DNA of 64,000 nt from Psychrobacter alimentarius (GTDB lineage: Bacteria > Pseudomonadota > Gammaproteobacteria > Pseudomonadales > Moraxellaceae), in the NCBI RefSeq assembly GCF_001606025.1, contig NZ_CP014945.1:2852001-2916000 (forward strand). The letters run 5' to 3'. Below the pieces are notes generated by a model. The model was not told the origin of the DNA, ran no database searches, and saw only the letters and a program-made list of their open reading frames with translations. Of the stretch, positions 7,047-17,314 are shown in pieces. Every line of letters starts with the position of its first letter. Positions within the stretch are counted from its first letter, which is position 1. The translations under genes and the position numbers were made by a program.

Positions 7047-10031
7047 ATGGCCATTGGCTTATTTATTTTGGCAATCATCATTCAATTAGCCGTGGTTCTG
7101 GCCATCTTTTTGTTGTCTTTGTCTCGAGTGACTGGCAGCATTGCTGCGCTCGTAACGGTTATTGTGACCGCAATAATCAGTCCTTGGTCGCTCCTTTTAG
7201 GTATACCGATCGCCCTGCTTTGCTTGGTTCTTCTTGTGACGCCGCTGCGACAGTCTCTGATCACCAAGCGTGTTTATAAAACCTTGGGCGGTGCCATGCC
7301 AAGTATGAGTGACACGGAGCGTGAAGCCCTAGATGCAGGTACCAGCTGGTGGGAAAAAGAGCTATTCATGGGCGCACCCAATTGGGATACATTTGCCCAA
7401 TATCCGTATCCGACCCTATCAGAAAGAGAGCAAAGCTTTATTGATAATGAAGTAGAAACGCTTTGCGCCATGCTAGACGAGTGGAAAATTCAGCATGAGG
7501 ACAAAGAGCTGTCACCTGAAGCTTGGCAATTCATTAAGAGCAATGGCTTTTTAGGTCTTATTATTCCAAAAGAGTTCGGTGGTCTAGAATTTAGCTCTTA
7601 CGCTCAAAGCCGTGTGATGAGTAAAATCGCCTCGCGCTCACCAACAGCTGCGGTGACCTGTATGGTGCCAAACTCACTCGGTCCTGGTGAGCTGTTGATG
7701 CATTATGGTACGGATGAGCAAAAACAGCGCTGGCTGCCAGGTTTGGCAAAAGGGGATGAAGTGCCTTGTTTTGGCTTGACGGGCCCTGAGGCAGGTTCTG
7801 ATGCGGGCGCTATTCCTGATACGGGTGTGGTCTGCTATGGCATGCATGAAGGCGAGCAAGTGCTTGGTCTGCGTATGAATTTCTCAAAACGCTGGATTAC
7901 CTTGGCCCCTATCGCGACAGTTGTGGGCTTGGCATTCAAAATGCATGACCCAGAAGGTTTATTGGGTAACCCGAAAAAGACCGACTATGGTATTACTTGT
8001 GCGCTGGTACCCGCCAAGCATAAAGGTGTCATGATAGGACCGCGTCATAATCCCATCGGCTCGCCTTTCATGAACGGTACGGTCGATGGTAAAGATGTCT
8101 TTATCCCATTGGATTACATCATTGGCGGCGTCGAAAATGCAGGTCGCGGCTGGCGTATGCTAATGGAGTGCTTGGGCGTTGGCCGTGGTATCTCCTTGCC
8201 TGCCCTATCCACATCTGCCAGTGAAATGACGTATTTGTCTGTCGGTGCGTTTGCCAAAGTGCGCGAACAGTTTAAAATCTCGGTTGGTAAGTTTGAAGGG
8301 GTGCAAGACGCGACCAGCCGTATGGCCAGTAATACTTATATGCTAGAGGCATTCCGTCATTTGGTCACGTGCGGTCTGAACCAAGGTGGTACACCATCTG
8401 TTATGACAGCCATGGCAAAATACTATGCCACTGAAACCATGCGCGGTGTGGTCAATGATGGTATGGATGTCGTCGGTGGTCGTGCGGTACAGATGGGTCC
8501 GCGCAACTTTTTGGCGACGCCTTATCAAGCAATTCCTGTCTCTATCACGGTTGAGGGCGCCAATATTTTGACACGCTCGTTGATGATTTTTGGTCAAGGT
8601 GCCATGCGCTGCCACCCTTATCTGTTTGATGAGCTGCAACTGCTGCAAAGTGAAGATAAAGAAGGCGCGCTTAAGCAATTCGACAATTTATTCTTTAAGC
8701 ATTTGGGTTATACCTTCAATCGCGGCGCCAAAGCTTTTGTCGCAGGCTATGTCGGCGGTAGCAATCATGCTCCAAGTTTCGCTGATAACTTTACCCGTCC
8801 TTATTACAAGCACATCAATCGCTTGAGTGCAGGATTTGCTCTGACTGCTGATATGGCATTGGGTTTACTCGCAGGCGATCTAAAACGCAAAGAGATGCTG
8901 TCTGGTCGATTGGCTGATATTCATGGGCACTTATTTATCAGCACCGCTATCTTGCAGTTTTACCAGCATGGCACTAAGTCAGAAGCTGAACGTTTGCATG
9001 CTGAGGTGGCGCTACAAAACAGCTTATATACCATTCAAGAAGCTTTCTTATCGCTCTTTGACAACTTCCCAAATCGTATGGCGGCAAGCGTGGTAAGTTT
9101 TGTGACCTTCCCAAGTGGTCGTATCTTTACGCCGCCAAGTGATGAGCTCAAACGTCAGTTAGGGGATGTTTTCATGGACGATTTTGAGGCCAACCCTTTC
9201 CGTGACTATCTCAAAACCATGGTCTACTACAATACTGATGCAGATGATGTGACTGGCCGCATGGAAAATGCTTATCAAGCTCTTGTTGGCATCGAACCCT
9301 TATGGCAGAAATTCAAAAAAGCCGAGCATAAGGACAGCTTTGAAGGTCTTACGTTTGAAGACCATGTGGTTTATGCCAGCCAAAAAGGAGATATCACGGA
9401 AGAAGAAGCAGAAGTGCTTATTCAATACAATGCCTTGCGCTTTGACTCGCTATTAACGGATGTGTTCGACAAGCATCTATTGAAAGCGCAAGTACGTTGT
9501 AACCCCCACAGTCTTGATAATGCGGTACATCAACTCACTGATTATGCCCAATTAAAAAATGACGCTCAGACCAGAAATGGTATCATCCCTGACAGCGATG
9601 TTGCCTCAGATAATCTGGCGGTGTCTGACACTGACAGTGTTGATAAAAAGACTGGTGATGCCAATCCCAACCATGGTTATGAGAGCGATGGCGATGTAGA
9701 GATGGTTTCTGAACAAAACACAGTTGAAGAAGTGCGCACTCAAACTGACTTTGGTGACACCAATCCCGATGCAGAAGCACTGGATCATCGCCACCGTGAT
9801 GCTGCCTCTCATTTAAATGAGCGCATGAGTAATAATCATAGCATGCGTAAACACAGTATCGATGATATCGAACCTATAGAGCAAACCGATACTCCTGAAA
9901 AATCAGACATGGTAAAAAACCGCGTAGAAGAGCCGGCTATCACCGATACCGCCAGTACTACCGACACCACCGATAACATTGATAGCAAGTGGCAAGATGG
10001 TCTACGTCGTGACGAGAATGACAAGACTTAA
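7047..10031 (+). CDS. fadE: acyl-CoA dehydrogenase FadE with acidic C-terminal extension
   Basis: FadE catalyses the first oxidation of fatty-acyl-CoA in beta-oxidation using FAD. The N-terminus has two to three hydrophobic segments (residues 2-70) typical of membrane-associated FadE. The acyl-CoA dehydrogenase core follows with FGLTGPEAGSDAG, the FAD-contacting KRWITLAP region, GGRAVQMGPRNFL and SITVEGANILTRS. A FadE-specific C-terminal domain ends near residue 838. The protein is 994 residues against about 814 in E. coli; the surplus is the hydrophilic tail 839-994 (Asp, Thr, Ser and Asn rich), probably disordered. Start supported by AAGGAG 8 bases upstream. Followed by a strong terminator, so monocistronic. 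Confidence 0.93.
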   Translation: MAIGLFILAIIIQLAVVLAIFLLSLSRVTGSIAALVTVIVTAIISPWSLLLGIPIALLCLVLLVTPLRQSLITKRVYKTLGGAMPSMSDTEREALDAGTSWWEKELFMGAPNWDTFAQYPYPTLSEREQSFIDNEVETLCAMLDEWKIQHEDKELSPEAWQFIKSNGFLGLIIPKEFGGLEFSSYAQSRVMSKIASRSPTAAVTCMVPNSLGPGELLMHYGTDEQKQRWLPGLAKGDEVPCFGLTGPEAGSDAGAIPDTGVVCYGMHEGEQVLGLRMNFSKRWITLAPIATVVGLAFKMHDPEGLLGNPKKTDYGITCALVPAKHKGVMIGPRHNPIGSPFMNGTVDGKDVFIPLDYIIGGVENAGRGWRMLMECLGVGRGISLPALSTSASEMTYLSVGAFAKVREQFKISVGKFEGVQDATSRMASNTYMLEAFRHLVTCGLNQGGTPSVMTAMAKYYATETMRGVVNDGMDVVGGRAVQMGPRNFLATPYQAIPVSITVEGANILTRSLMIFGQGAMRCHPYLFDELQLLQSEDKEGALKQFDNLFFKHLGYTFNRGAKAFVAGYVGGSNHAPSFADNFTRPYYKHINRLSAGFALTADMALGLLAGDLKRKEMLSGRLADIHGHLFISTAILQFYQHGTKSEAERLHAEVALQNSLYTIQEAFLSLFDNFPNRMAASVVSFVTFPSGRIFTPPSDELKRQLGDVFMDDFEANPFRDYLKTMVYYNTDADDVTGRMENAYQALVGIEPLWQKFKKAEHKDSFEGLTFEDHVVYASQKGDITEEEAEVLIQYNALRFDSLLTDVFDKHLLKAQVRCNPHSLDNAVHQLTDYAQLKNDAQTRNGIIPDSDVASDNLAVSDTDSVDKKTGDANPNHGYESDGDVEMVSEQNTVEEVRTQTDFGDTNPDAEALDHRHRDAASHLNERMSNNHSMRKHSIDDIEPIEQTDTPEKSDMVKNRVEEPAITDTASTTDTTDNIDSKWQDGLRRDENDKT

Positions 10032-10423
10032 AGATGGTACGTTTTTGGAGAGATAAGCATCAACTGCAAATATAATATACCACCGCCTACTATGATTTGA
10101 ATTAAAAAAAGACCGTTCAGCTTGGACGGTCTTTTTTGTTTTTACTGCATATCGCCATATTTGATAACCATAGACTTGGTGACCCTTCCCTCTCTTCGGC
10201 CCATCACTCAACCCCCTTAATTATTAGCTAAGAAAATAAGTACGTCTTAATTTATAAAAAAAGTTGCAGTTACCTTAACAATTAATTTATATTGTGCAGG
10301 AAATTGACATGAAGTCACAGATGTGAAATTTACAACCTTAGAGAATTCAGGTAAAGGCATATAAATCAGTAATATATTGTTTGCTTCCTGATACTGGGTG
10401 CTGTGTATAAAAGGATAGAGTTT
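10032..10423. other. intergenic region fadE to DAACS symporter
   Basis: AT-rich. Apart from the fadE terminator (10104-10138) I see no conserved element. The symporter promoter should lie in the AT-rich 10200-10400 stretch, but no clear -35/-10 pair stands out. Confidence 0.5.
10104..10138 (+). terminator. intrinsic terminator after fadE
   Basis: Inverted repeat AGACCGT / ACGGTCT with a short loop, flanked by an A-run and followed by TTTTTT. About 75 bases after the fadE stop. Confidence 0.85.
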
Positions 10424-11800
10424 ATGTGGAAAAATATGGGACTGACAGGCAAGATCATTGTTGCCATGGTGCTCGGTATTATACTGGGTCTATTTATAAA
10501 CTATTCAGGACTGAACACTGAAGGCAGTTTTGTTCATACGTATATCACAAATGGTTTTTTCGCTATTATTGGCAAGCTGTTTGTTAACTCACTAAAAATG
10601 TTGGTCGTTCCATTAGTATTGATCTCACTGATTTGCGGTGTTTGCGGCATTGGTGATATCCGACTGCTTGGTCGTATCGGTAGCAGAACGTTTTTCATCT
10701 ATATGATGACAACGGCACTAGCCATTGCCACTGCGATTGGACTTGGTATTGTATTTGGTATCGGTAAAGGCATGGACATCGCAACTGAAGCGGCATTTGA
10801 AGCTGAGTCAGCACCGCCTCTGTTAGATGTATTTTCTAACATCATTCCATCAAACCCCATCAGTGCGATGGCGAATGGTGACATGCTATCGATTATTTTC
10901 TTTGCTATCTTAATCGGTATCAGTATTTTGATGGTTGGTAAGCCTGCCAAAGGCTTGGTACAAAGCTTAGAGCTGATTAATGAAGTCATCTTAAAGATGG
11001 TAACCATCATTATGAACCTTGCCCCATATGGTGTTTTTGCCTTATTGGCCAAGGCTATGTCAGAGCTTGGTTTGGACCTTATTTGGTCATTACTTGGCTA
11101 CGTTGCCGTACTTGTTGGCTCATTGGCTTTCCACTTCTTTATCACCATGATGATTGTGCTCAAGCTATTTTCAGGCTTGTCTGTCAAAACGTTTTTGACA
11201 AAAATGCGCGAAGTGCAAATTTTTGCCTTCAGTACGTCAAGCTCAAACGCGACCATCCCTATTACTTTACGTACCGTCACCAAACGAATGGGGGTCGATA
11301 ACTCAGTTGCTTCCTTTACCGTTCCTTTTGGTGCGACCATCAACATGGATGGTACGGCTATCATGCAAGGGACGGCGACCATTTTCATTGCCAATATCTA
11401 TGGCATTGATTTGGGCGTGACCGATTATCTGGTCGTGATTCTCATGTCGGTACTGGCCTCTATCGGAACTGCAGGTGTGCCTGGTGTTGGTCTGATTATG
11501 TTGTCAATGGTATTTGCACAAGTGGGCTTACCTATCGAAGGTATCGGCTTAATCCTAGGTGTGGACCGTATCCTTGATATGTTACGTACTGCTGTAAACG
11601 TCGGCGGTGATGCGGCGGTGACTGCTATCGTGGCAAAATCAGAAGGTAAGATGGACTTAGCGATTTATAATGACCCTGATGCTGGCACCAAAGATGTATT
11701 CGATGGTCACATTGATGAAAACAATGAACGCGAATTCTCTGAAGTCTTCCATGATGGAGTAATGGGTAGTGAGTATGATGATGTTGATCGTCGTCGTTAA
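10424..11800 (+). CDS. dicarboxylate/amino acid:cation symporter (DAACS family)
   Basis: A 458-residue secondary transporter of the GltP/GltT/DctA family that takes up glutamate, aspartate or C4-dicarboxylates with protons or sodium. The serine-rich hairpin motif FSTSSSNATIPITL (around 11230-11270), the NMDGT cation-binding motif in GATINMDGTAI (around 11330-11360) and the following GTAGVPGVG segment are all present, with about eight membrane helices plus re-entrant hairpins. The frame opens at a GTG at 10403, but the ATG at 10424 has AAGGATAG at the right distance and gives the family-typical MWKNMGLTGKI start. The C-terminus is acidic. It ends before a bidirectional terminator. Confidence 0.92.
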   Translation: MWKNMGLTGKIIVAMVLGIILGLFINYSGLNTEGSFVHTYITNGFFAIIGKLFVNSLKMLVVPLVLISLICGVCGIGDIRLLGRIGSRTFFIYMMTTALAIATAIGLGIVFGIGKGMDIATEAAFEAESAPPLLDVFSNIIPSNPISAMANGDMLSIIFFAILIGISILMVGKPAKGLVQSLELINEVILKMVTIIMNLAPYGVFALLAKAMSELGLDLIWSLLGYVAVLVGSLAFHFFITMMIVLKLFSGLSVKTFLTKMREVQIFAFSTSSSNATIPITLRTVTKRMGVDNSVASFTVPFGATINMDGTAIMQGTATIFIANIYGIDLGVTDYLVVILMSVLASIGTAGVPGVGLIMLSMVFAQVGLPIEGIGLILGVDRILDMLRTAVNVGGDAAVTAIVAKSEGKMDLAIYNDPDAGTKDVFDGHIDENNEREFSEVFHDGVMGSEYDDVDRRR

Positions 11801-11825
11801 TTATCTATATTGAATAAGTTATCAT

Positions 11826-11867
11826 AAAAAAACCTCAGCACATCATCTCATGGGCTGAGGTTTTTTA
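11826..11867. terminator. intrinsic terminator, bidirectional shape
   Basis: AAAACCTCAGC and GCTGAGGTTTT arms around a 13-base loop, flanked by A- and T-runs. Terminates the symporter gene and may serve the convergent TSUP gene. Confidence 0.85.
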
Positions 11868-11933
11868 TGGGCGATAGAATAGACGTATCGTCACTCATTG
11901 CTATTGCTTAATACCACTTTGTCATTAACGGCA

Positions 11934-12689
11934 TTATCCCATCACGTATTTGGTGATCATCGCCAAGCACACGAGTACGATTAAAGGTCGAATCAATTTA
12001 CTGCCACCTTTGACCACCATATGAGAACCAAAATACGCGCCTACCGCTTGTCCAACCATCATCGCCAATCCTACCTTCCACAGAACGTTGCCGCCCAAGA
12101 TAAAAAATATTAATGAGCCAATATTGGTAGATAGGTTCAACACTTTAGCAGCACCAGTTGCCTCAATAATCTGACGGCCACGTAATGCTACATTACCAAG
12201 CGCAAAGAACATTCCGGTCCCAGGTCCAATATAACCATCATAAAAACCAATCACAGGTGCCGCCACTTTTTGCCACATCCCTTCTGAGATGCGCGGTGTT
12301 GCTTCTACTTCTCCAAGCTTGGGGGCAAATAACGTATAAATCCCGATAGCAGCAATCAAAAATGGAATCAGTTTTTCAAGCAAATCTGGTGGTGACATTT
12401 GGACGGCAATAGTACCAATCACAGAACCGATAAAAGCGGCAATGATAGCGACTTTAATACGTTGAGGCTTAACCACCCCTTTTCTAATCATTGTAATAGA
12501 GGCGGCTAGCGCGCCAGAGGCAGCTTGTAACTTATTGGTACCAAGCGTCAAGACGGGTGGAATGTTAGCGAGTAACATGGCAGGTATGGTTAATAGACCG
12601 CCGCCACCAGCAATCGCATCGATAAAACCGGCTAGCACCGCCACAGCGGTAAGCATTAAGATAATCTCTAAAGAGAGGGATACGTCCAT
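11934..12689 (-). CDS. TSUP-family permease (YfcA-like)
   Basis: A 251-residue polytopic membrane protein. The N-terminal half holds AGFIDAIAGGGGLLTIPAML and the LGTNKLQAASGALAASI signature characteristic of the YfcA branch of TauE/SafE. The second half contains GFYDGYIGPGTGMFF, the internal-repeat counterpart. Probably an anion exporter; the substrate is unknown. The frame extends to a TTG at 12704, but the ATG at 12689 has GAAGG eight bases upstream. It is divergent from nhaA and convergent with the symporter. This is the second TSUP gene in the window and is only distantly similar to the one at 3757-4539. Confidence 0.88.
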   Translation of the reverse strand: MDVSLSLEIILMLTAVAVLAGFIDAIAGGGGLLTIPAMLLANIPPVLTLGTNKLQAASGALAASITMIRKGVVKPQRIKVAIIAAFIGSVIGTIAVQMSPPDLLEKLIPFLIAAIGIYTLFAPKLGEVEATPRISEGMWQKVAAPVIGFYDGYIGPGTGMFFALGNVALRGRQIIEATGAAKVLNLSTNIGSLIFFILGGNVLWKVGLAMMVGQAVGAYFGSHMVVKGGSKLIRPLIVLVCLAMITKYVMG

Positions 12690-13147
12690 GACACTGACCT
12701 TCAAAACAGATAATAAAAACAGAGACAGCCCAAAAAATTCGGCTAAAAAAAATTGCTATTAGATAAGCAATGGCATTACTGATAGGTACTAGAGCGCTCA
12801 CTGCGCTTTATACAACGTCAATCATTATAAGGATAAAACCATAAAAAAAACCAAAAACATAAAAAAGTCTGCTAAATTTGTCTCATTACTCATTAAATAT
12901 TCGGAATAAACGGCTTTAACCTAAAAAGATTTAACGAGTTGCAACTACTTTGTCTGTCATATCCCCTTTATAATATCGTTATTATGAATATAGCAGGAAG
13001 CACTCATAACTTTTGGTTAGCGTATTCTGTTGTTTATATGAATAAGAGTATGAGAAACTACGCTTTTCTATCTGTGACGTTGAACCGCGTGACAGGATAG
13101 ATATTTGAGGTTATTTAATACATTTGTACTTAGTAAATGAGGATGAT
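12690..13147. other. divergent intergenic region TSUP / nhaA
   Basis: About 450 AT-rich bases that must hold promoters for both genes. I see no repeat, RNA motif or convincing gene; the short frames here lack ribosome-binding sites. Confidence 0.4.
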
Positions 13148-14350
13148 ATGGCAATACGAAGGATTAAGGCATTTTTTGAGTTTGAAGCGGCAGGCGGGAT
13201 TGTTTTGGCATTGGCTGCCATTGCTGCAATGATCATTGCCAACTCCCCTCTGAGTGTTTGGTACGAAGGATTTATACACGCACCTGTCGCCATCCAGATA
13301 GGCGAATTCGGTATTGCCAAAGATGCACACCACTGGATCAACGATGGTCTGATGGCGATTTTCTTTTTCTTAGTTGGACTTGAGCTTAAACGTGAAGTTT
13401 TGATCGGCGAGCTGTCTAACGTCAAACAAATCATACTGCCAGCTGGTGCTGCTTTGGGCGGTATGATTTTCCCAGCCATTGTTTATTTGCTATTTAACTA
13501 CCATGAGCCTGAGTTTTGGAAAGGATGGGCCATTCCAGCGGCGACTGATATTGCTTTTGCCCTTGGTATTTTGAGTCTTTTGGGCAGCCGCGTACCCAAC
13601 TCTTTAAAAGTATTTTTGGTGTCTATTGCGATCTTTGATGACATTGGTGCCATCTTAATCATCGCGCTATTTTATACCAGTGAGTTGTCATTACAATCGT
13701 TAGCAGTAGCTGGTTTATGTCTGCCTGCTTTATACTTTTTGAATCGCCGTAACGTCACTAGAATCACGCCTTATTTGCTTATTGGTGTGATTATGTGGAT
13801 TGCCGTACTCAAATCTGGCATTCACGCAACCTTGGCTGGGGTGGTTTTAGCACTCTTTATTCCAATGTTTGACCGCACCGATCCTGAGCACTCTCCACTT
13901 GAAGAGTTAGAACACGACTTACACAACACAGTCGCCTTTGGTATTTTGCCAATCTTTGCTTTTGCAAACTCTGGCATATCCCTCCAAGGTGCTGGTCTTG
14001 AGGAATTGTTCCATTCTGTTCCACTTGGTATTGCCGCAGGTCTGTTCATCGGAAAACAGTTAGGCGTTATGATCATGTGCTGGTTAATCTTTAAGCTTGG
14101 TATCTCAACCATGCCAAGAGGCATGAATTTTAAGCAAATCTACGGCGCCGCTTTGTTGTGCGGTGTTGGCTTTACGATGAGTTTGTTTATCGGTGGTCTG
14201 GCATTCGCAGGCGACACCACGATGTTCGATGAGCGCCTAGGAATTATCATGGGTTCAATCGTTTCTGGTATCGCAGGTTATCTCATGCTCAAATTTAGCT
14301 TAAAAGAGAATGTGAGTGGAACCTCTGTAGATTTAACCCGTCCACATTGA
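13148..14350 (+). CDS. nhaA: Na+/H+ antiporter NhaA
   Basis: A 400-residue electrogenic sodium/proton antiporter of the inner membrane, important for pH and salt homeostasis. Key NhaA elements are visible: [11 protein letters not shown] in the first helix, [19 protein letters not shown] with the Asp of the assembly's unwound helix (D134), the ion-binding aspartate pair in IFDDIGAI (D164/D165), and the C-terminal [13 protein letters not shown]. The frame could begin at a TTG at 13124, but the ATG at 13148 is preceded by GAGGA and gives the normal N-terminus. Followed by its own terminator. Confidence is high from motif completeness and length. Confidence 0.96.
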   Translation: MAIRRIKAFFEFEAAGGIVLALAAIAAMIIANSPLSVWYEGFIHAPVAIQIGEFGIAKDAHHWINDGLMAIFFFLVGLELKREVLIGELSNVKQIILPAGAALGGMIFPAIVYLLFNYHEPEFWKGWAIPAATDIAFALGILSLLGSRVPNSLKVFLVSIAIFDDIGAILIIALFYTSELSLQSLAVAGLCLPALYFLNRRNVTRITPYLLIGVIMWIAVLKSGIHATLAGVVLALFIPMFDRTDPEHSPLEELEHDLHNTVAFGILPIFAFANSGISLQGAGLEELFHSVPLGIAAGLFIGKQLGVMIMCWLIFKLGISTMPRGMNFKQIYGAALLCGVGFTMSLFIGGLAFAGDTTMFDERLGIIMGSIVSGIAGYLMLKFSLKENVSGTSVDLTRPH

Positions 14351-14356
14351 TGACAG

Positions 14357-14403
14357 AATGAGCTACTCAAATGCCGTTTGGCAAATGGGTGGCTCATTTT
14401 TAT
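14357..14403 (+). terminator. intrinsic terminator after nhaA
   Basis: AATGAGC...GCTCATT outer stem with an inner TGCC/GGCA stem, followed by TTTTTATTAT. Confidence 0.7.
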
Positions 14404-14506
14404 TATCATCATATAAAAATGTCATACCAAATTGGTGCCATTACAGGAATAGATATTGATATCGTTGGCATTGTGAGAGATTTCATCATAAAGGCAATAG
14501 ATAAAT

Positions 14507-15859
14507 ATGGATTCTACAGATTTCAGTGATAAAGCAAATCGTGCATCTGCCATCTCTTCAGAACAAAAGAGCTCGGCAGAACCTTATCAGCGTCATGGAC
14601 GTACAACGGCTCTTGACGACCATAGCGATCTACAAGTTCTAAAACGCGTGAAACGCTATTTATTGCCGAAAAACTTTGTCATCTCGCACGATTTATTAGA
14701 CGAGATGGTGGCTGGTTACGATATTGGTGATCCGCTCGCAGATGCACTAGCCGCTGATGGCATTCGCTTTGTTAAGCCATTACAACAGCACATTATCAGT
14801 AACAACAGCGACGATGTACTCAAAAACAATGCCAATTTTCGGGCATTGACAGAGCAATTTAGCTGCCATCCTGATTGGTTCGATCTCAAGCTTGCACACA
14901 TTGGAGCAGTTGCTTACCGACGTTATCCCTTGATGTTGATTTGGCTATTGCGTAATGTTGCCCTGATGGCAGGCTATAGCATTCCTGCCCTCTCCCTTCC
15001 TCTGATTCAGACTGGTGCACTGATGCATGATGCGCTACCGCGGCTGATGCGTACCTACGCTTATATTTTAGCGGTCTCTGAGCATCCTCAATCAAACATG
15101 AGCGCGCACCCCAATCGTCCACCGATTGAGCAAGTACTGGCCATTGGTTCTGAAGGCTGGCGACAATCTATCACGGTTCGACAGATTCATACCTTGGTAC
15201 GTCAAAACTTACTCAAAGGTAAACGCAATGCTGCCAACGGTATCATCACTGAAGCCGACCAGCACCACAATCCTGATGGCAGCTGGAATACAGCATATTG
15301 GGGCGTGCCGATTAATCAAACTGATATGATTGCCACCCATTTACAGTTTTCGCTATTAATTATGCGCGGACTACGGCTGCTTGGTGCCCGCATTAGTAAA
15401 GAGGAAGCGGCAGGTATTTTGCATCTGTGGAATTTGGCCAGCTATTGGATGGGCGTTGATTTGCAGCGCTTACCGAAAGATGAGGCGGCTTGCTGGGAGT
15501 GGTTGTATACGTATCTGTCGATTCAGCAGCTTGATTTTAAGATGGGACAGCCACTGGCAAAAGCCTTGCACGACTTACCACGTCAGCTCATGGGGGAAGA
15601 CAACCGCCGAGGTCGCTTCGTTGAGATGGTCAATGCCAGCGTGACGCGTACTCTAGTCGGCGATGACATTGGTGACGGACTGGATTTACCAAAATCAAAA
15701 ATACGGTTTGGTGTCCTGTCCTCAGTGCCTATCTTGTTTGCGCTTGATACCGCCCGCCAGCACAATCGCAGCATTGATAAAAAATTAGAAGCTTTTCGTG
15801 CCCAGCGTCAAGACAACATGAATTGGTGGCTAAAGAAAAACGATGACTACTATAAATAA
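14507..15859 (+). CDS. MpaB / DUF2236 family protein (rubber-oxygenase-like catalytic domain)
   Basis: A 450-residue protein with a disordered N-terminal 35 residues and a helical body. The segment around residues 255-305 carries the DUF2236 signature: YWGVPINQTDMIATHLQFS, then GLRLLGARISKEEAAGILHLWN and YWMGV. This family includes fungal MpaB' and the haem-b latex-clearing proteins, and is predicted to bind haem and perform oxygenations. There is a preceding conserved histidine pair (EADQHHNPDG). There is no signal peptide, so it is likely cytosolic. The substrate is unknown; lipid or isoprenoid substrates are only a suggestion from relatives. Standing alone between nhaA and a convergent NUDIX gene. 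Confidence 0.72.
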   Translation: MDSTDFSDKANRASAISSEQKSSAEPYQRHGRTTALDDHSDLQVLKRVKRYLLPKNFVISHDLLDEMVAGYDIGDPLADALAADGIRFVKPLQQHIISNNSDDVLKNNANFRALTEQFSCHPDWFDLKLAHIGAVAYRRYPLMLIWLLRNVALMAGYSIPALSLPLIQTGALMHDALPRLMRTYAYILAVSEHPQSNMSAHPNRPPIEQVLAIGSEGWRQSITVRQIHTLVRQNLLKGKRNAANGIITEADQHHNPDGSWNTAYWGVPINQTDMIATHLQFSLLIMRGLRLLGARISKEEAAGILHLWNLASYWMGVDLQRLPKDEAACWEWLYTYLSIQQLDFKMGQPLAKALHDLPRQLMGEDNRRGRFVEMVNASVTRTLVGDDIGDGLDLPKSKIRFGVLSSVPILFALDTARQHNRSIDKKLEAFRAQRQDNMNWWLKKNDDYYK

Positions 15860-15955
15860 GTACTGACGCAAAACATCGTTCATGAGGTCACTATTTCAAC
15901 TTAAACTCAATGTCTTTCCAAGCGTCGTACTATGACAGACTATCCATTAATACGT

Positions 15956-16693
15956 TTACAAGCGTGTATTCTGGACATGATAATACCAATCAAGCTGCCG
16001 ATCAAAGCCAGTTTCTAATAGGCTGGCGATGACACGCCCTGTCAAACCCCAAACGGTTTCTCCATCCACTTGCCAGCTTGGCGTAAGCAGGGTCGACGTC
16101 TGCTCTTGCATGGTGTATTCAACGGCATACTCGACAGTCGGCTGAGTGAGTAGCGACTCAAAATCTGCCCAAAATATGCGAGAGATTTCCCCAAGTTCGG
16201 GCACCAATACCAAATCGGGTGCAATCAATGCCACAATTGGCCGTACTGTCAGACCACTTTTGGAGGTTTGTATAGGCAGCTGACCGAGCAATTGCACCTT
16301 GCTTGGTGGTAGAGCGGTTTCTTCGCACGCTTCACGCAAAGCCGTGATGACATTATTGCCATCACCCTGATCGTGTTTACCGCCTACACAAGACACTTCA
16401 CCAGCATGACTATTCATATGGGCAGCGCGGCGCGTGAGTAGCAATTTTGGATGACGCTCATGAGTGATCGCCACCAATACCGAGGCATCTGCAATCGGTG
16501 TCTGATATAGACTGTCTAAGACACGCGCACTATAAGAAGTGTTGTGATCGTTGTGGCGTATTGGATGATTGATGGCAGTGACGGTTTCTTGCTGTACGCG
16601 TTCGGCCAACTTTCTGAGTGTGGGATAGCGAATAAACGTTGGTACAGCCACGCTAAATTTATTAAAGACATCAAGATTGTTGGGTATGGTCAT
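15956..16693 (-). CDS. CoA pyrophosphatase-type NUDIX hydrolase
   Basis: A 245-residue NUDIX protein. The NUDIX box is GGKHDQGDGNNVITALREACEETAL (about residues 108-132): REACEE supplies the metal-binding glutamates, while the first conserved acidic position is Asp rather than Glu, as often in the CoA-hydrolysing NudL group. Upstream segments LLTRRAAHMNSHAGEVS match the UPF0035/CoAse signature. Expected reaction: CoA to 3',5'-ADP and phosphopantetheine. The frame can be extended by two codons to a TTG (16699), but the ATG at 16693 has AGGA seven bases upstream. Confidence 0.85.
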   Translation of the reverse strand: MTIPNNLDVFNKFSVAVPTFIRYPTLRKLAERVQQETVTAINHPIRHNDHNTSYSARVLDSLYQTPIADASVLVAITHERHPKLLLTRRAAHMNSHAGEVSCVGGKHDQGDGNNVITALREACEETALPPSKVQLLGQLPIQTSKSGLTVRPIVALIAPDLVLVPELGEISRIFWADFESLLTQPTVEYAVEYTMQEQTSTLLTPSWQVDGETVWGLTGRVIASLLETGFDRQLDWYYHVQNTRL

Positions 16694-17314
16694 TATCAAA
16701 TCCTATGGGTGGTCATCATCATATTATTTATGATGGTGCCTATCTCAGCATGCCAGTATAACCTGTCGATGGTGTGGCAGCTTTTCTTATTCATCAGCTT
16801 ATCGCTATATACAATGATTGTGCCATGTTTATCAAAATACTACCCATGCCTATATAAGATACTCTCTTTTGATAAGTGCAACAGTGAGTATAAATGCCGA
16901 TGCTTATTCTCATTGTGTACAGCCTTTGTTATATCGAGTGCCTATATATCTCGGTAATGTCCAAAATTTAGTGTTAATTCTTTGTCATTATGCCTGCTCT
17001 TTCATGTCTCTATGCCATATATCACCTGTTTTTGATCGACATGTTTTTATATGTCTATACCATTTTTGCACCGCCTTATTCAGTCTTGATTTAACTTATC
17101 GGTTAACACGACAACATTTTTAAATTGCCAAACCTCAACTTAGCCATATTCCAAAATAGGTGTCTGGACATTATGATGAGCTCCGACAGACTGTGATAAA
17201 TATAGAATATCTACTTTGAGATATCAATTTTGACATATCCATATAAAAAGGACTTCACAGAGCCTTGTCATACAAACAATAAATTAACTATAAATAAGAT
17301 AAAGGATACGAGTT
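16694..17314. other. long intergenic region before SDR gene
   Basis: About 620 bases of AT-rich sequence. Plus-strand open frames exist (16544-16957 and 16818-17123), but they encode Cys/Tyr/His-rich sequence lacking domain features and ribosome-binding sites, and the first overlaps the NUDIX gene antisense. I see nothing else; it may be a decayed gene or a long regulatory spacer. Confidence 0.4.

Noticed and set aside
16544..17123. Two overlapping plus-strand open frames (137 and 101 residues)
   Set aside because: No ribosome-binding site, Cys/Tyr/His-rich random-looking translation, and the first runs antisense through the NUDIX gene.
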